The position numbers and the translations under genes are program-made. DNA of 64,000 bases, from NCBI RefSeq assembly GCF_036785885.1, contig NC_092312.1, positions 11,550,001 to 11,614,000 of the forward strand, given 5' to 3'. This DNA is from Coffea arabica. Its lineage: Eukaryota; Streptophyta; Magnoliopsida; Gentianales; Rubiaceae. Of the stretch, positions 33,571-46,400 are shown one piece after another. The notes below the pieces were generated by a model, which was not told where the DNA came from, made no database searches, and saw only the letters and a program-made list of their open reading frames with translations. The number at the start of each line of letters is the position of its first letter. The first letter of the stretch is position 1.

Positions 33571-35084
33571 TTCTTCTCTAGCTTTATAACCCGCCCTGCG
33601 CCAGTGTCTTAATTAATTCTCTCTAAACTCTCTACCATCACGGTCTCTCTGCCTCAGCTAAGTAAGATTTCCCAAGTATCTTTCGGTATAATACACTTCT
33701 CCTCCACCAACTCCTATTCACGACTCTCCCCTGCCCATATTCCTCATGAATTCCATGGAACTTCCATAACACTTGTGCGTTCTAACTATATTTGCAGGTC
33801 TGCATACCCATAGCGACTGGCCAGGGCCTCCTGTAGAGATACTTCCACGATTGCTTTGTTCCGGTAATCTCATACTGCTACTGCAAGTTCTTCTTTTCTT
33901 TAATAATAATATCCTCACTTTTCTCGTAACAACTAGCTAGCTAAGAAAGTGAGGATGCGTAAAGTCCATGTACTTTCCATCCGGAGTCATCAGGTTCAGA
34001 GAACAAAAGAAAACCTCTAGTTTTTCCTCCTGACTTTCTGCTCATACGTCGAGTTTTGCTGCATTTCATCTGGGAATCCATCTCATTACAAACTGCCATC
34101 GTTCTTGGGCATTTACAGATCTGCACGCTGTATTACTTAGCACACCCGGCTAGTTCGCTAACTCGTCCGAGTCTGAGTTGTCTCGGACGGGACGAGTCAT
34201 AGCCGGAATGGCTTAGGTCAGTACGGAAAATGACACCCGGCATGGTAATTAACAGATAATGGTAGTCATAGCCTTGGCAAATTTTAAAGTTTATCAGCAT
34301 CTTTTCAGTCTTTCTTTTTGTTCTTACCTAAAGTTACACACTGCACCATGGGTCGTTATTCGGACTCACAGATATAGTTCTATGCATTATGAAGTCCATG
34401 GAGGATTGGAAATGTCTGCAAAAGAGAGCTGAATATACCCTAGTTTTGATGCTTTTGAGTGAGAATCGGTATGTTGACATCATAGAATCCCGGTAACTGC
34501 TTCAGTTCCTGCAGCTTGATGGATGTAAAAATCAGAAAAACTGCAGTTCCAAATCTAACAGTAAGAGAGTTTGATATGATATGGGTGATGCGGCGGGAGC
34601 TGCTTAGCTGGGCTAGTCCCATTTTGCTGATATACCTTGTAGTTTTGGTCTCTTGCATCTGTAGCAGAAAGAGGAAGAAACTTTCAAGGGCAAAAATCTT
34701 AAAATAGACAACAAAAGGTCGCATTTTCAGTACATATAGTAGTTTCTTTTATGTGATTTTCCATTCTTTTGCGGGAAATTTCTCAGGAGCATTAATTTTC
34801 CTCAGTTCTATCTAAAGTATCATCAACCCTTCATGGTGCAAAAATTTGTCTTTCCTGATTGTTTTGGCTAACTCCACGTTGTAAAGGTTCAGTTTTTGAA
34901 ATAAGTTAGTAGTATAATCATTGGTAGTTATGTACATGCAAGATTAGGTGCAGCTTCATGCAAAAGCCGGCACTCATATGAATTGGCCACTGGTTTGTGT
35001 TATGTATATGTCGGTGAAAATGAATGGGAAGGGGGTGCATTGGTAGCTCTATCAATGAATCTTAAACCTTGGATTTTCTGTAGG
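33571..35084 (+). other. Possible transcribed region upstream of PB1-like ORF
   Basis: A TATA-like CTTTATAACC at 33581, followed by CT-rich leader-like sequence, then acceptor-like sites (TATTTGCAG near 33797, CTTCCTGCAG near 34513) suggest a transcript running toward the ORF at 35085. A 62-codon frame from an ATG at 34519 (ends 34707) has one hydrophobic segment (ILLIYLVVLVSCIC) and no known relatives; I do not call it a gene. Splicing cannot be proven from sequence alone. Confidence 0.25.
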
Positions 35085-35408
35085 ATGGCTGATCGAAGAA
35101 GGCCAAAGAAAGGTCCTCGAAGTTGTGTTGTTCTTCAATATCGAAAAGCAAAACCCTACGAACGTGGAACAAAATTCAAGGTAGAAAAGATAGATATTAG
35201 CATGTTTAGCAATTATGTAGAGCTGCAGCTGTATCTGCTCCAAAGATGCGGCGGGGGCTATCGTACTTATCCAGGGGGTGCAGACTATCCGGTGATAACC
35301 TACACCAAGTATAAGGAAGATGATAATGAGCGTGACCTGAATAGCGAGACATGGGATATCTTTGCTGCATCTGTCTCTTATATTCTCATAGATAGGAAAG
35401 AGGCTTAA
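35085..35408 (+). CDS. Hypothetical protein, possible PB1/AUX-IAA-like domain
   Basis: An open frame of 107 codons beginning MADRRRPKKGPRS, immediately after an acceptor-like TTTTCTGTAG, so it may be a last exon with an upstream leader intron. I do not recognise a named protein. The pattern KFKVEKIDISMFSNYVEL, later PVITYTKYKEDD, and WDIFAASVSYILI resembles the beta-grasp PB1 fold of AUX/IAA and ARF C-termini (basic first strand, ID[LI]..., Y..L helix, acidic loop, W..F...V..I helix and strand). The canonical GD.PW acidic motif is replaced by LNSETW. Only a structure-based comparison would settle this. No neighbouring gene suggests a pathway. It could also be a random frame, but the length and composition are better than surrounding frames. 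Confidence 0.4.
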   Translation: MADRRRPKKGPRSCVVLQYRKAKPYERGTKFKVEKIDISMFSNYVELQLYLLQRCGGGYRTYPGGADYPVITYTKYKEDDNERDLNSETWDIFAASVSYILIDRKEA

Positions 35409-35541
35409 GAGTAACTTTGGTGTCATTTGGTGAAAGAGATGGACTACTTTTCCCTTTCTCTTTGCGAATAATTAATTTAAAGCCCTTAATTATAAGGACA
35501 AGTATTCCAGCTGTTAATTAGCTACGAAAATGTGGTACAGG

Positions 35542-35542
<1 letters not shown>

Positions 35543-35589
<47 letters not shown>
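35543..35589. repeat. (TA)n microsatellite
   Basis: Uninterrupted TA run of about 23 units. Confidence 0.95.
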
Positions 35590-35593
<4 letters not shown>

Positions 35594-36029
35594 TTTGAAA
35601 ATGAAATCATGATCATAAGCCGGTGCTCCACGTTGGAGAGATAAAGAAAGGCACAGTTGACAGCTTCAAATGATAAGACTGGGAATTTTGTGCGTGTGCG
35701 TGTGCGAGTGCGAGTGCGAGTACCGGAGGGCGGTTCCAAACAAAAGAACCAATGGACTTTGACTCGTTTGGTGGCAATATAGATTACAATTTCTACGCGC
35801 CCAAGATTACAAGTCCACTAGCGTGAATATCCGTGCGTGCTGACATTATTAAAAAAAATAAAAAAATAAAGGTGAAAAAATTGAATCAACAAAATTAAAA
35901 TGTAATATCTGTTTAACAATAATTTGAAATATAATAGAATATGTTCAAGAACTGAATACAATTTCTACGCGACCAAGATTACAAGTCCATACTGAATAAG
36001 ACATGTTATACTCATTGATAATAAAATAT

Positions 36030-36152
36030 ATTAGGCAAGAATACTTTAGTAAAATTATATATTAACTATATTTTTAATTAAAAAATAAACTATAATTTAG
36101 AACAGACAAAAAATAAGAATAACACAGCCAAAAATGCGACGCAGGGAGTATT
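36030..36152. mobile_element. Truncated Stowaway MITE (right end)
   Basis: The block ends GCGACGCAGGGAGTA and is preceded by AAACTATAATTTAGAACAGAC, closely matching the right half of the full element at 23954-24282 (GAACTACAATTTGAGACAGAC ... GGGACGGAGGGAGTA). No CTCCCTCC left end is present upstream. Confidence 0.65.
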
Positions 36153-36788
36153 CAGTTTATTTGTTACTGTCAAACATTAGTTATTTGGCGTCTGAAATGA
36201 ACTCGCGGGTACCTGGCTTGGCATACAGCCAAGACCGGAGGCAAAATACATTTCATTGACCCGAATTTTCAACAAAGAACAATCATGTATACCGTTGTTA
36301 TTCTTCCCGACAGTCCAACACCCCGTAGTAGCAGTATAAGAACAAAACAGCCAAATTCGTCAATGGTTGGATGACGCTTGTCGCCACCACGCGCGCAGAC
36401 GGCTGAACCATATGGACCCACCCCAAAACAGTTACTATAAACAATTTTAAATAGTACTATTTAATTGAGGATCCAATCCAAAAGTTGGAGATGCTTCTTT
36501 TCGTGAAGTACGCGTTCACTTGAAGGTACATAACATATTTAGCTTTTCTTTTTAAAAAAATTAGAAGACGAACCACTGGATCAAATAAATGCACTGCTAC
36601 GCTCTCTAAATTTTTTAAAAACAAGATGCACTGTACTTCTTGTATGATGCAATTTGAACCTTCACTCTACCGCACGGAAGAGCTTAAGGGTCTCTTTCTA
36701 ACTATTTGACCAAAGCCCAATGGCTGGAAACATATTTAGTCGATGGATCACAACTGCCATCTTTTTGCTGAAAAAGCAAACTCGTAGT

Positions 36789-37187
36789 TAAGGCTGCAAA
36801 CGAGTCGAGTTGAGTTTTGGATTAATCGAGTAGAGTCTCGACTAAATTTTATCAAACTCAAACTCAAGTTTGAGCTTGACGAGCCGGCAATTTAAAGCTC
36901 GAGCTCAAGCTCGAAAAAAATTAAAAAAATTATTTTATTTTTAAAAAATAAATAAAATAATATTTTTTTCTTAATAAATAATAAAATATTAAGGATATAT
37001 ATGTAATTTTACTATTAAAATAAGAAAATAAAAAATATATATATACTTAAAATAAAAAAATAAAAAAATATTATATATATATACTCGAGTTTAATATTTT
37101 GAGTTTAATATATATAAAAAAATGAGTTTAATATTTTGAGCTCAAGCTCGAACTGCTCGCGAGCGGCTCGATTCGTTTGTAGCCCTA
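36789..37187. mobile_element. hAT-type MITE
   Basis: A 399-bp AT-rich element with inverted ends TAAGGCTGCAAACGAGTCGA and (complement) TAGGGCTACAAACGAATCGA, then mirrored GAGCTCAAGCTCGA blocks. The flanking 8 bases CTCGTAGT (36781-36788) and CTGGCAGT (37188-37195) agree at 6 of 8, consistent with an aged 8-bp hAT target duplication. Confidence 0.8.
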
Positions 37188-37195
37188 CTGGCAGT

Positions 37196-37569
37196 TCAAC
37201 CAGTTAGCAATATGCCAAATTCTAGATTGGTCCTTGTACTACCTTTTGTTAGAACACAGATTTGGTCCTTGTACTGAAATATAATGCTGGATCAGGAGGG
37301 ATGACTTCAAGTTGCGTTGCAATGTTGCTTTGCTTTCCTTTAAAATTTTAATTTGCCCGTATAAATTTAGTTGGCCTACAAAAAGAGTCTCATAAACAAA
37401 GTCGATTTCATCAACGCTCATGACAATCTACAAAAGAATCCTTCGGCCTACAATAATCCGTTAATACCAGTGAACATCAATATTGACAAAAGCGTTGGCA
37501 AGCAACCCGGAAAAGGAGAAACAGAAAAAACTCTTGTGCGAGTGCCAGTGCGTGCATGCATGCGCGCGC

Positions 37570-37610
<41 letters not shown>

Positions 37611-37924
37611 GGGGACAGAGAGAAAAGCCATTACAAAGAATGAGACTGCAGATAGCCCGCCAACAGGAGAAAGCTGTGTGTCTATCCATTTTGTATACAC
37701 CACAAATGGTGGAGGGACCATAGAAAAAAAAAATGAAGACAAAAATTGTACCAAAAATAGAATGGGGAAAAAAAATGGTACAAGCTTAAGTAGTCAGCTC
37801 AGCCTACATCTATGCCTATGACTAGTAAGTAAAGAGCCCATCAATCTGATCTCCCAAGTACATGTATACAATCGCTAGAGCTGAGGGAAGACTAAAACTA
37901 TACAGATGTGAACCTTCCGGAATC
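37196..37924. other. Intergenic, 3' side of WAPL
   Basis: Contains a GA microsatellite at 37574-37605 preceded by a CGCG-rich stretch, plus the likely 3' UTR of the WAPL fragment (minus strand). No other gene. Confidence 0.5.
37574..37605. repeat. (GA)n microsatellite
   Basis: GA run of about 16 units. Confidence 0.95.
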
Positions 37925-40900
37925 TCAAGGGATCCTACAAGATTCAATTACTTCCAGCACTGTTGAATGAGTTTCTGGCGAGATCATGTCCAGTGACAAA
38001 TGAAATTCCTGGAGGAACAAAAACAATTATGTTGATAACCTATACAATTTGGCCAGTCAAATTTAAGGCAAATCAATTCCTTGAATTTCACTAAAAATGG
38101 CGTACCACAAATCTCTCCAACACAGGGACAAGTACTGCAAGGTTGTGATCAGGAAGACATTCAGCAATCGTACTGCGTATCCTCCTACTGAGAGTCAAAA
38201 GAGGCGTGTTGTGAGAAAGCGTGAAGAAAAGCTATCCTGCAAGTAACATTTCCAGAAAGGATACCAACCTTTCAGTGGAAAGAAATGCAAGAAGAAGAGC
38301 TGCATAAGCTTCTAGAATCATTTTCTCAGCTTCTTTTTCTTCCTGCAATAGAGCATCTTCATCATCCTGCAGATCAATAAAAAATCTTTGCTTAGATTTT
38401 GTATAAATAAAATTCATTATGCACCGGCTTTCAGATCATGAAATATGTAGCCGCTATCGACACAAGGAAGCAACTATAATAGCAGATGAAAACTCCAATA
38501 CCACATCTGGCTCCTCTAGGATTCAACTAATGTTTGACCGTAATTTCATTGAGGATCAACTTTGTACCTATATTGCCAAAACACTTCCTTGAAAAGTTAT
38601 CATTAAAGAAAAGCAACACCGTAGTATTATAATTTCTCCAAGAAAACCAGCAATTATACCACCAAAATTCATTCACCAACTCTTCTTCATATTGAGACAT
38701 ATCAGTAATGCCGGAAGCAGGAAAGCATACGGACAGCAAGAGGCTGGTCATGCATGATGCAGACTGAAACTCCAAAAAGTTCTTTCAGTAAGATTTTGGT
38801 GTCACTCTCCTTCACTATCAAACTTATTATTTCTCTCATTGCCACATTGTCTTCTGCATCTAACCAGTCAAAGCTGTTTTCCCCGCAGAGAAATCGACTT
38901 GATCAACAATCAAGACTAAAACATTAAGCTCAGTTATAGAAGGGGCTTGTACAAAGGAGTGACACCAACCAAATTAAATCCAGCAGATATCCTACATATT
39001 TAGTTCCAACATCCCGTTTCTTTTCTCTGATTGACGTCTCTTGGGCCCATAAACATTGTGATGTGTTGATGATGCATATTCTAGTCATAAAAACATTTTA
39101 ACTTTCTACATGAATCTAATAGTCAAAAGCTGATATTTATCAGGAGTACATATCATGAAACAAGATTACACAAATTTGCTTATCAAATCAAGCTCAGCTA
39201 TATATGCAAGAGCAAAGCTTCAGATAAGAGATTAAAAGTTAAAAGAACAACTTTAATTTCTGTAGTGTATTCAAATATGTTGAGTTCCAGTAAGAGTCAA
39301 AATTTATTTGGAATACAAATCCTGAAACAAGATTATATAAAGCTGCTTATCACGTTGAACCCAGCAATATATGCAAGATAAAAGCTTCAAATAAGTGCTT
39401 AAAAGAACTATGTTGATTTCTCAAGTACAATCAAGTATGCTGACTTCCAATAATCCAGTTTCCCTTTCAATTCCTTTTATGATGGAATATTGGCCAAGTC
39501 AATTTGCAGGAGGCACTATAGTTCAAGCTATCTTAGAAGGCTAAAAACTTGCAGAGACTTGAGCCCACTCAAGAGGAGCTGTTTTCAAAGAACAACTTTT
39601 TAGAGAACCCCAAACACGTCGTTCAACCACCTTTTTCTCTTGCAATAGCATTTAGCCAAAAAACTGCTACAGCATTTTTTTAAAAAAATCTAAAAACACC
39701 ACCAAAAACAAACATCCAAACTGATCTTCTTCTCAATAAAATCTAAAGCCCAAAAACTCTCAGAAATTTAATTACAACCATAGCTATCAAAGCTTACAAA
39801 GTTGATTCTTTCAATTTAAGGGACACAGATTGAAGTTGCTTTGCTTCAGCTCCAAACATCTAATGCATAGAGCAACCATTGAAAGCAATGGTGAAACTAA
39901 TAGTAGAATGATACAAGTTTACTCACCCATGACAGTTGTCTTCCTTCACCTGCAGCCTCACCCGCCCCTTGGTTGGCCAAGAAAATTGAACACAGCAGTG
40001 GAATTAGGTCTGTAGAACTTTCTTTTTCTAAACCTTCCAAATTAGTCAGTGAAACTCGAGTTGCAGCAAGGCGTGATCTACATTGGAAAAATGAACAGAA
40101 TTAATCCATGCGAAGAATATCAATATCTGTGAGCGAAGATATACTCTCAAATCATTCGAAGTGAAGATGGTCAAGTTGGAGACCAGAAGAGGAATAGCAG
40201 GCAAAGAAGTCAAAATACGCAATAGATGTGACATTACTCAAAGCTAATATGCAATCGAACCAAAAATCCAATACCAAGAAAGAAATCAAGCACGGAGGCA
40301 TATTTCGCTCTGATGTGGTTTTCTGATCAACCACAGAGGAATAGAAAGCAGCTAGTCTATTTCTTTGTCTTATTATAATTACATAAATTTCCAATGGTTT
40401 ATGTCACCAGAATGGATAGAGAGAGGGTAAGATGAGAAGGAAAGTAATGTTAGACAATATCTGCTACACTTGCATCATTGATTATCAGGATGAAGGAATA
40501 CAGACAAGAAGATTGTTTGTCTATCATTACCATAATAAGCAGCATTAGATCAACAACCATGTTGATCTAAGTCTTTCCATAGGAAACCTCAAGTTAAGAA
40601 CTCTTTACATGGAGTACCAATTTAATCTTGAAAAAAGCTTCTAGTATTCTTTGAAAAGTTAAAAGCATATTACAGAAAGGGCACTTCTTATCTGTGAAAG
40701 TACAGTTTGAAGAACTTAGCAACAAGAAAGGTGACTAGAACCAAGAATGAAACCACACACCTATTAAGGCCATCCTTCTCTACCAAGTTCACTAGTAATC
40801 CCAGAATGGCAACTAGCAGATCTAGCTCTTCATCAGTTAGATGTCTGTCATTTTGGTGGTCAACCACTGCACTTGATCTTGATGACACACCATTTTCTCT

Positions 40901-42585
40901 TGAACTGCCAGAGCAAGGAAGGTAGGTACGAAAGTTTGGAAAATGGCTAGCAATCAATGTAGACATAATTTCCAGTCCTCCGCAGGCTGCAATTTGCCGA
41001 CAGCCCATAGGGTTGTCATTTGTTAAGTTCATCAGGACCTGCCAAATGATAACATAAATTAGAATCAAACATAAACCATTGACAGGGACCATATGGATTG
41101 ACTGTCAGAAACTTATAAGCAACATTAAATACCCAGAAAAAGAGTTCTCTAAATAATGGCGGGTATATAAATGAAATCGCAACATAATCACATAAGGACA
41201 ACTTTCAAAAAACACAAAAAGAATGAAAAAAATGCAAGAATAGGTGTCTTATTTCTGAGTGATGTAAAATGCTTCTTTGATTACAGTAAACATGGGAGCA
41301 TACAGTTATCAAATCTAATCAACAACCCCAAAGTTACCATAAAAGGTTTCAGATCTTACTTTCTCTAACTGTTTATGAAAAAGAAACAATAAATGAGAAA
41401 GTGAACAAACTACCTTTACAGATGAAAGAAGACAATCTGCCAGAAGGTTGGACTTTTCATCTGTAACACCAGAAGAACAAGATACCTCAGAGGAATGTTG
41501 ATTATCCAGATGAGAATCTTCTTGGCCCAACAATAGAAGAGATTGACTTTCACTTTCAGGCTGATAAGGCTTAGTCCTGCTATTGTGAACTTGAGATACT
41601 TTTTCCCTCCCAGATAATAAGTCCCATTTAGATGGTTCAAAGTCATCCTCATCAAAAGCGAAAGGGTCCTGGCTGTCCTCCATAGGTTCGAACTTGGTGG
41701 CGTTTGAGACCTTGTGATCATTACCTCTACCAAAACTCACTCCAAAACCTTTCGATATAGTCCCATTAGTAAAATCTCCAGATGTTCCACTACATTGCCC
41801 AGACATGGAAGAATCAATCCTCATTTTCAACCAAGGGTCGGTATCAGACATGGTTGAAGCTCCTGAATGGGATTTCGAAGACGATGGGTGACAAGAAAAT
41901 GATTGACTGTTGTGTGATATACTGAGGCTTTTCAAAGATGAGGTCCCTTCCATAGTACGCCTTCTAGAACAACTGATACACAAACTCCTGTTGTCCTCCA
42001 CTGCATATACAAATGCTGAAAATGGTTAAAAAGCCAAAGTAAACTCAATTCACGTTTTCCAGATTGATATTATCCACTAGGTTTGCAGTTTTAAGCATAT
42101 TATGCAAAAATCAGAGACCACCAACAATCAATAAATCTTCATCAGTTTATCACAATAAAATGTAACTCATGACATGGATACCATGAACCTTTTCCTCATA
42201 TGAAAATCAGTATATGTTTACTTGCGATCCTACAAGTACGGAGCACCTAAATGTCGGACTTGGGAACACTTAAAAGTACATATGAAGTGCTACCATCAAA
42301 TTGACCATCATGTTTATTTTATGATCTCATGTGGTAATATTAACAAAGGCTACCTTTGAACTCAGAAGCATGACTAGTTTCATTTGAATGATCTGTGTCT
42401 TTGGGAGTTAACTTAGAATTTTTTTGCTGAATAGTTTCATCCTTAATCAATAAGCCATGACATCTCTTATCTTGGCAGATTTTGGTGGAGTCTTTTAGTG
42501 GGGGTTGACTGGTGGGATGCTGTAGGCTGCACTCAAAGTGCAGCTGAGGATGGAATTGGTAATAATTTTTCAGCATGCCTAGCAT
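37925..42585 (-). CDS. WAPL: WAPL (wings apart-like) cohesin release factor, 3' part only
   Basis: C-terminal part of a plant WAPL protein, which opens the cohesin ring to release it from chromatin in prophase and meiosis; nuclear. Seven exons fit GT..AG rules and one frame: 42354 to about 42541, 41414-42000, 40761-41038, 39927-40077, 38269-38366, 38106-38187 and 37925-38008, with the stop at 37925-37927. Recognised blocks are DSQDPFAFDEDDFEPSKWDL, VLMNLTNDNPMGCRQIAACG, LDLLVAILGLLVNLVEKDG, IPLLCSIFLANQGAGEAAGE, EEKEAEKMILEAYAALLLAF and the end SPETHSTVLEVIESCR. About 425 residues from 42000 on, plus a less conserved 5' exon. The N-terminal half and the first HEAT repeats are absent. From about 42590 the sequence no longer resembles WAPL, and within 0.9 kb MED16 exons begin on the other strand. 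It is therefore 5'-truncated: either a pseudogene, a fragment left by rearrangement, or an assembly join. The reading frame itself is intact. Confidence 0.88.
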
Positions 42586-42599
42586 GTGAATTCTTTATG

Positions 42600-43456
42600 C
42601 TGTTTTAAAGCTAACTTTGCAAATTTTGAAGACTTGGCTACTGACAGAGATGAGCTAAGACAAAACTTTATGCGTCTCTAATGCAAAATTTTATTGCTGA
42701 GATTGTATTGCATCAGATCATGGTGTAACATCCTGATGGGAATTGCAAACAGACTGATTTGGATGCTTTATTTTCTTTTGAACTGCAGACTTGCTGTTCT
42801 TATATGTTGGCTATATTTTGTTGAATCAAATAAGGATACCCTGTTTATTGTTGGTCTCTTGATACAGTAATTTAACTCTATATGTTTCCTTAAATTGTTA
42901 AAAATTGAGCCAAGCGGGTCCCCCATGATGATGTATGATTAACATGCTTTGGTGGTGTATTATTAAGATGCTCTTATCTACAACTTAAAATGAAAGATGA
43001 GGAGTTGCTATTTAGGTGGCGGAAATTGGAATTAGTAGAAGGGAAGTGTTTCTTTCCTTGTATTCAAATTGATAGGATATGATTTTTTTTGGTTTTTTTT
43101 TGGGGGGGGGGGCTTGGTTTGTTATTTTCAGATGAAAGATCCATGAAACTTCAAGCATACAATGAGAGATTCCCTTTGTTTTTTTGGTGTTTCAGATTGC
43201 ACTGGTATTGTGTAAAGATATTTTATTAGTTTGTCTAGGCAAACAAAGATCAGAGAGATCTAGTATATACCACTTATTTGAAAATGTTAAAAGCTGGAAA
43301 GCAAAAGAGAGATTATGGAGATGACTGGAAGCCATTGTTCGAGCTCGAGCCAATGAACATTTGTCTCTCTGTGTTTCTCTTTCTAGATTTTGTAACTTGG
43401 TTCTCTGTACCATTTATTAGCGCCTCTTTTGGTAATAACTTTTTTCTCTGCTGCAG
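42600..43456. other. Junction between WAPL and MED16 fragments
   Basis: About 0.85 kb with no WAPL exon on the minus strand and no MED16 exon on the plus strand. It reads like intron sequence (T-rich, a G run at 43105-43113). The breakpoint that joined the two gene halves should lie here, most likely in 42590-42700 on the WAPL side. No transposon ends are apparent. Confidence 0.6.
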
Positions 43457-46400
43457 TGTCATTGAACAGTGTTATTGCTGTGTTGGATGCTGATTTCCAC
43501 TCTCTTCCTTCCACTCACCACCGACAGCAATATGGACCTGTATGTTTCATAATTTTGATACTGGTGCATGTTATATTCAGCTAAAGTATTTTCCTATTCT
43601 GTGTATTTCAGTAACGTGCTCTTTGCATGCTTTTTTGGACAAAAGATGATCACTTAATCCTAAATGTCTTTAATGATATCCAGAAAGTCATATCTTTCTA
43701 CATATGCATGAAACACACTTTAAATGATTTATTAAATTTGAAATGTGATGTTAAATTTCCAGGATCCCTATCTTTGAAGTAAATCTGATTTGATTGATGC
43801 AGAGTCTAGACAGGATCAAATGTAGGCTTCTAGAAGGTACAAATGCACAAGAAGTCAGGGCAATGGTACTTGACATGCAAGCAAGGTTGTTGCTAGATAT
43901 GCTTGGCAAAGGTATTGAATCGGCTTTAGTAAATCCTTCAGCTTTGCTATCTGAACCGTGGCATGCATCTGGTGAGGCGTTATCTGTTTTAGATCCTGAG
44001 GCAATGGCTGTTGAACCAGCACTCGTCCCAATCATCCAGGTTTGCATGACACATTTTGCAGTTCAATGACAGTATGGTTATCCCGAAGCTTTTCCCTAAT
44101 CACCTGAACGATATCCATGTAGGCTTATGTGGATGCAGTACTTGATCTTGCATCCCACTTCATCACGCGGTTGCGGCGTTATGCTAGTTTCTGCCGTACA
44201 TTGGCAAGTCATGCTGTTACTGCTGGCACTGGAGGGAGCCGGAATATGGTAACTAGTCCCACCCAAAGTTCTGCTTCTCCTACTGTGACTCAGGGTGAGA
44301 GAATTTTTCTTCTTCGGTTCCAAAAAATTTTCCCTCTTGTTTCTCCTATTATATTTCCTTATGTGATACCTGTTGGATGAGTATCTTAGGCATCCCATCT
44401 GCATATGTTGAATTTCCATGTCCAGGAGCTCAGGGTGGCACTGCTAGTTCCACTGGCAGTACCCAGATGCAAGCTTGGGTTCAAGGAGCCATTGCAAAGA
44501 TTAGTAGTACTGCTGATACAGTACCAAATTCAGCCCCAAATCCCATAAGTGGCCCTTCAAGTTTTATGCCTATAAGTATAAACACAGGCACTTTCCCAGG
44601 AACACCAGCTGTTAGGCTTATTGGAGACTGCCATTTCCTTCACCGATTGTGTCAACTTTTGCTTTTCTGCTTTTTGTTTTGGCGAACACAAGTACCACGT
44701 TTGTATGGCAGTTCTCAAAGAAATGCTGATGCAGCTGCACAAAAACCTCAGCCTAATAATTCAGGCAGAGTAGAAGAATCCAACTCTGTCCCTGCGAAAC
44801 CAGGGTCAGCGATGATTAGAGGAGAAGAAGCACAGGGTCCACGAGCTGGCCAGTTGGCTGCAGCAGCAAAAGGACCAGAAGAAGTTCCATCCAGCCGGTC
44901 AAGGCTGGGTTCTGGCAATGCGGGTCAAGGATATACATTTGAGGAGGTAAAGACATTCAATTCTTTTACTGAAACAAATGAAGACCTATAATTGGCCTTG
45001 CCATTTATTGCCTGGTTTTGTTTCTGTTATGATTAAGAAATAGAGGAGTCTTAGTTGAGTGGTATGCTTCAGACCTGCTTTTGTCTTAAAGTTGATACAC
45101 ACCATCTCCTCACATCTTTTGTAGAACTATTAATTTGAACCTTGGAGAAGTTAAATTAAGAATTTGTTTGTAATGAATACAGGCAAGTTGGGGAATTAAG
45201 TTGTTACTTGGATGGCATCTCTTGGAGTTTGCTTGATTTAGTCCTAAGATCATTTTTTGACTTCAGCCTCATAATTTTCTAACCATATACACCTCTTTTG
45301 CTCATTCAGAATGTGGGATAAGATTCTAAAGTGGTTTTCATGTATCTTCTGGAGTATGTTATGTACTGTTGGGCTTTATGGAAGTAATGTGAGATGCAAA
45401 AGATAACTTGGGGGTTAAGAATGTCTAAAGCTGTAATCTTGGAGGGCCTAATCTTCTCTGTGAAGAAATGCAAAGATTTGTTACTTTCCCTGTGTGGACT
45501 GATTTTGATGCCTCTTGCAGGTGAGGGTACTTTTTCGCATACTGATGGATCTCTGCAGGCGAACAGCAGGTCTAGCACATCCATTACCTGTTTCTCAGGT
45601 TGGGAGTAGCAACATTCAGGTTCGGCTTCATTACATTGATGGGAACTACACTGTTCTGCCAGAGGTCGTGGAGGCATCTCTTGGTCCACATATGCAGGTA
45701 TTTCTTAGCAGTTTTTGAAAATGATGAAAGCTGTTATATTCTGCTTTCATTCTTCTTGCTGACTGTCCAACATTCATAAAATAAATGCCTTGTCACATTA
45801 CTGCAGATGGAAAATTTTTTCATCTCTCTCTCTCTCTCTCTTTTTTTTTCAAAGAAACTTTGGCAGTTCCTTATGGCCCATATCTAATGTGGTTGCGAAC
45901 ATCCAAGAAAATTGCCTCATTTGATAATTATCTTAAATACAAGAAACTTCTAAAAACCTTAGTTATTTAAGCTCATGTCATGTAACATTGATGTAACTAT
46001 TTCCAGGAATAAAAACATCTAAAGTACTCTCACATATTGTTTTTGTCGGCTGTTTGCAGTTTATGCCACGTCCCAGAGGTGCTGATGCTGCAGGTTTGCT
46101 ACTGCGTGAGTTGGAACTTCATCCTCCTGCTGAAGAATGGCACCGGAAGAACATGTTTGGTGGCCCATGGTCTGATCCTGAGGATATTGGTCCTGTCAAT
46201 GATAGTGTAAGGCTAAGCCCTTCAGCAGATTTACATGATGGGACCTCATCAGAAAACTGTGATGTCTATTATGGAGCCCATGGCTTGTGGCCAAGGAAGC
46301 GCAGGATGTCTGAAAGGGATGCTGCTTTTGGGTTAAACACTTCAGTGGGTCTTGGAGCGTATCTTGGTATAATGGGATCTCGTAGGGATGTTGTAACGGC

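Larger units (their letters stand above)
35420..36788. other. Intergenic, no gene seen
   Basis: Contains a long TA microsatellite (35543-35589), a GTGTGC/GAGTGC run (35694-35720), a 24-base phrase CAATTTCTACGCG...ACAAGTCCA repeated at 35789 and 35960, and a truncated Stowaway end (listed). No coding region recognised. Confidence 0.5.

Noticed and set aside
34440-34724. Small membrane-protein frames on both strands near 34.5-34.7 kb
   Set aside because: One hydrophobic stretch only, no relatives known to me, and overlapping frames on both strands of similar quality.
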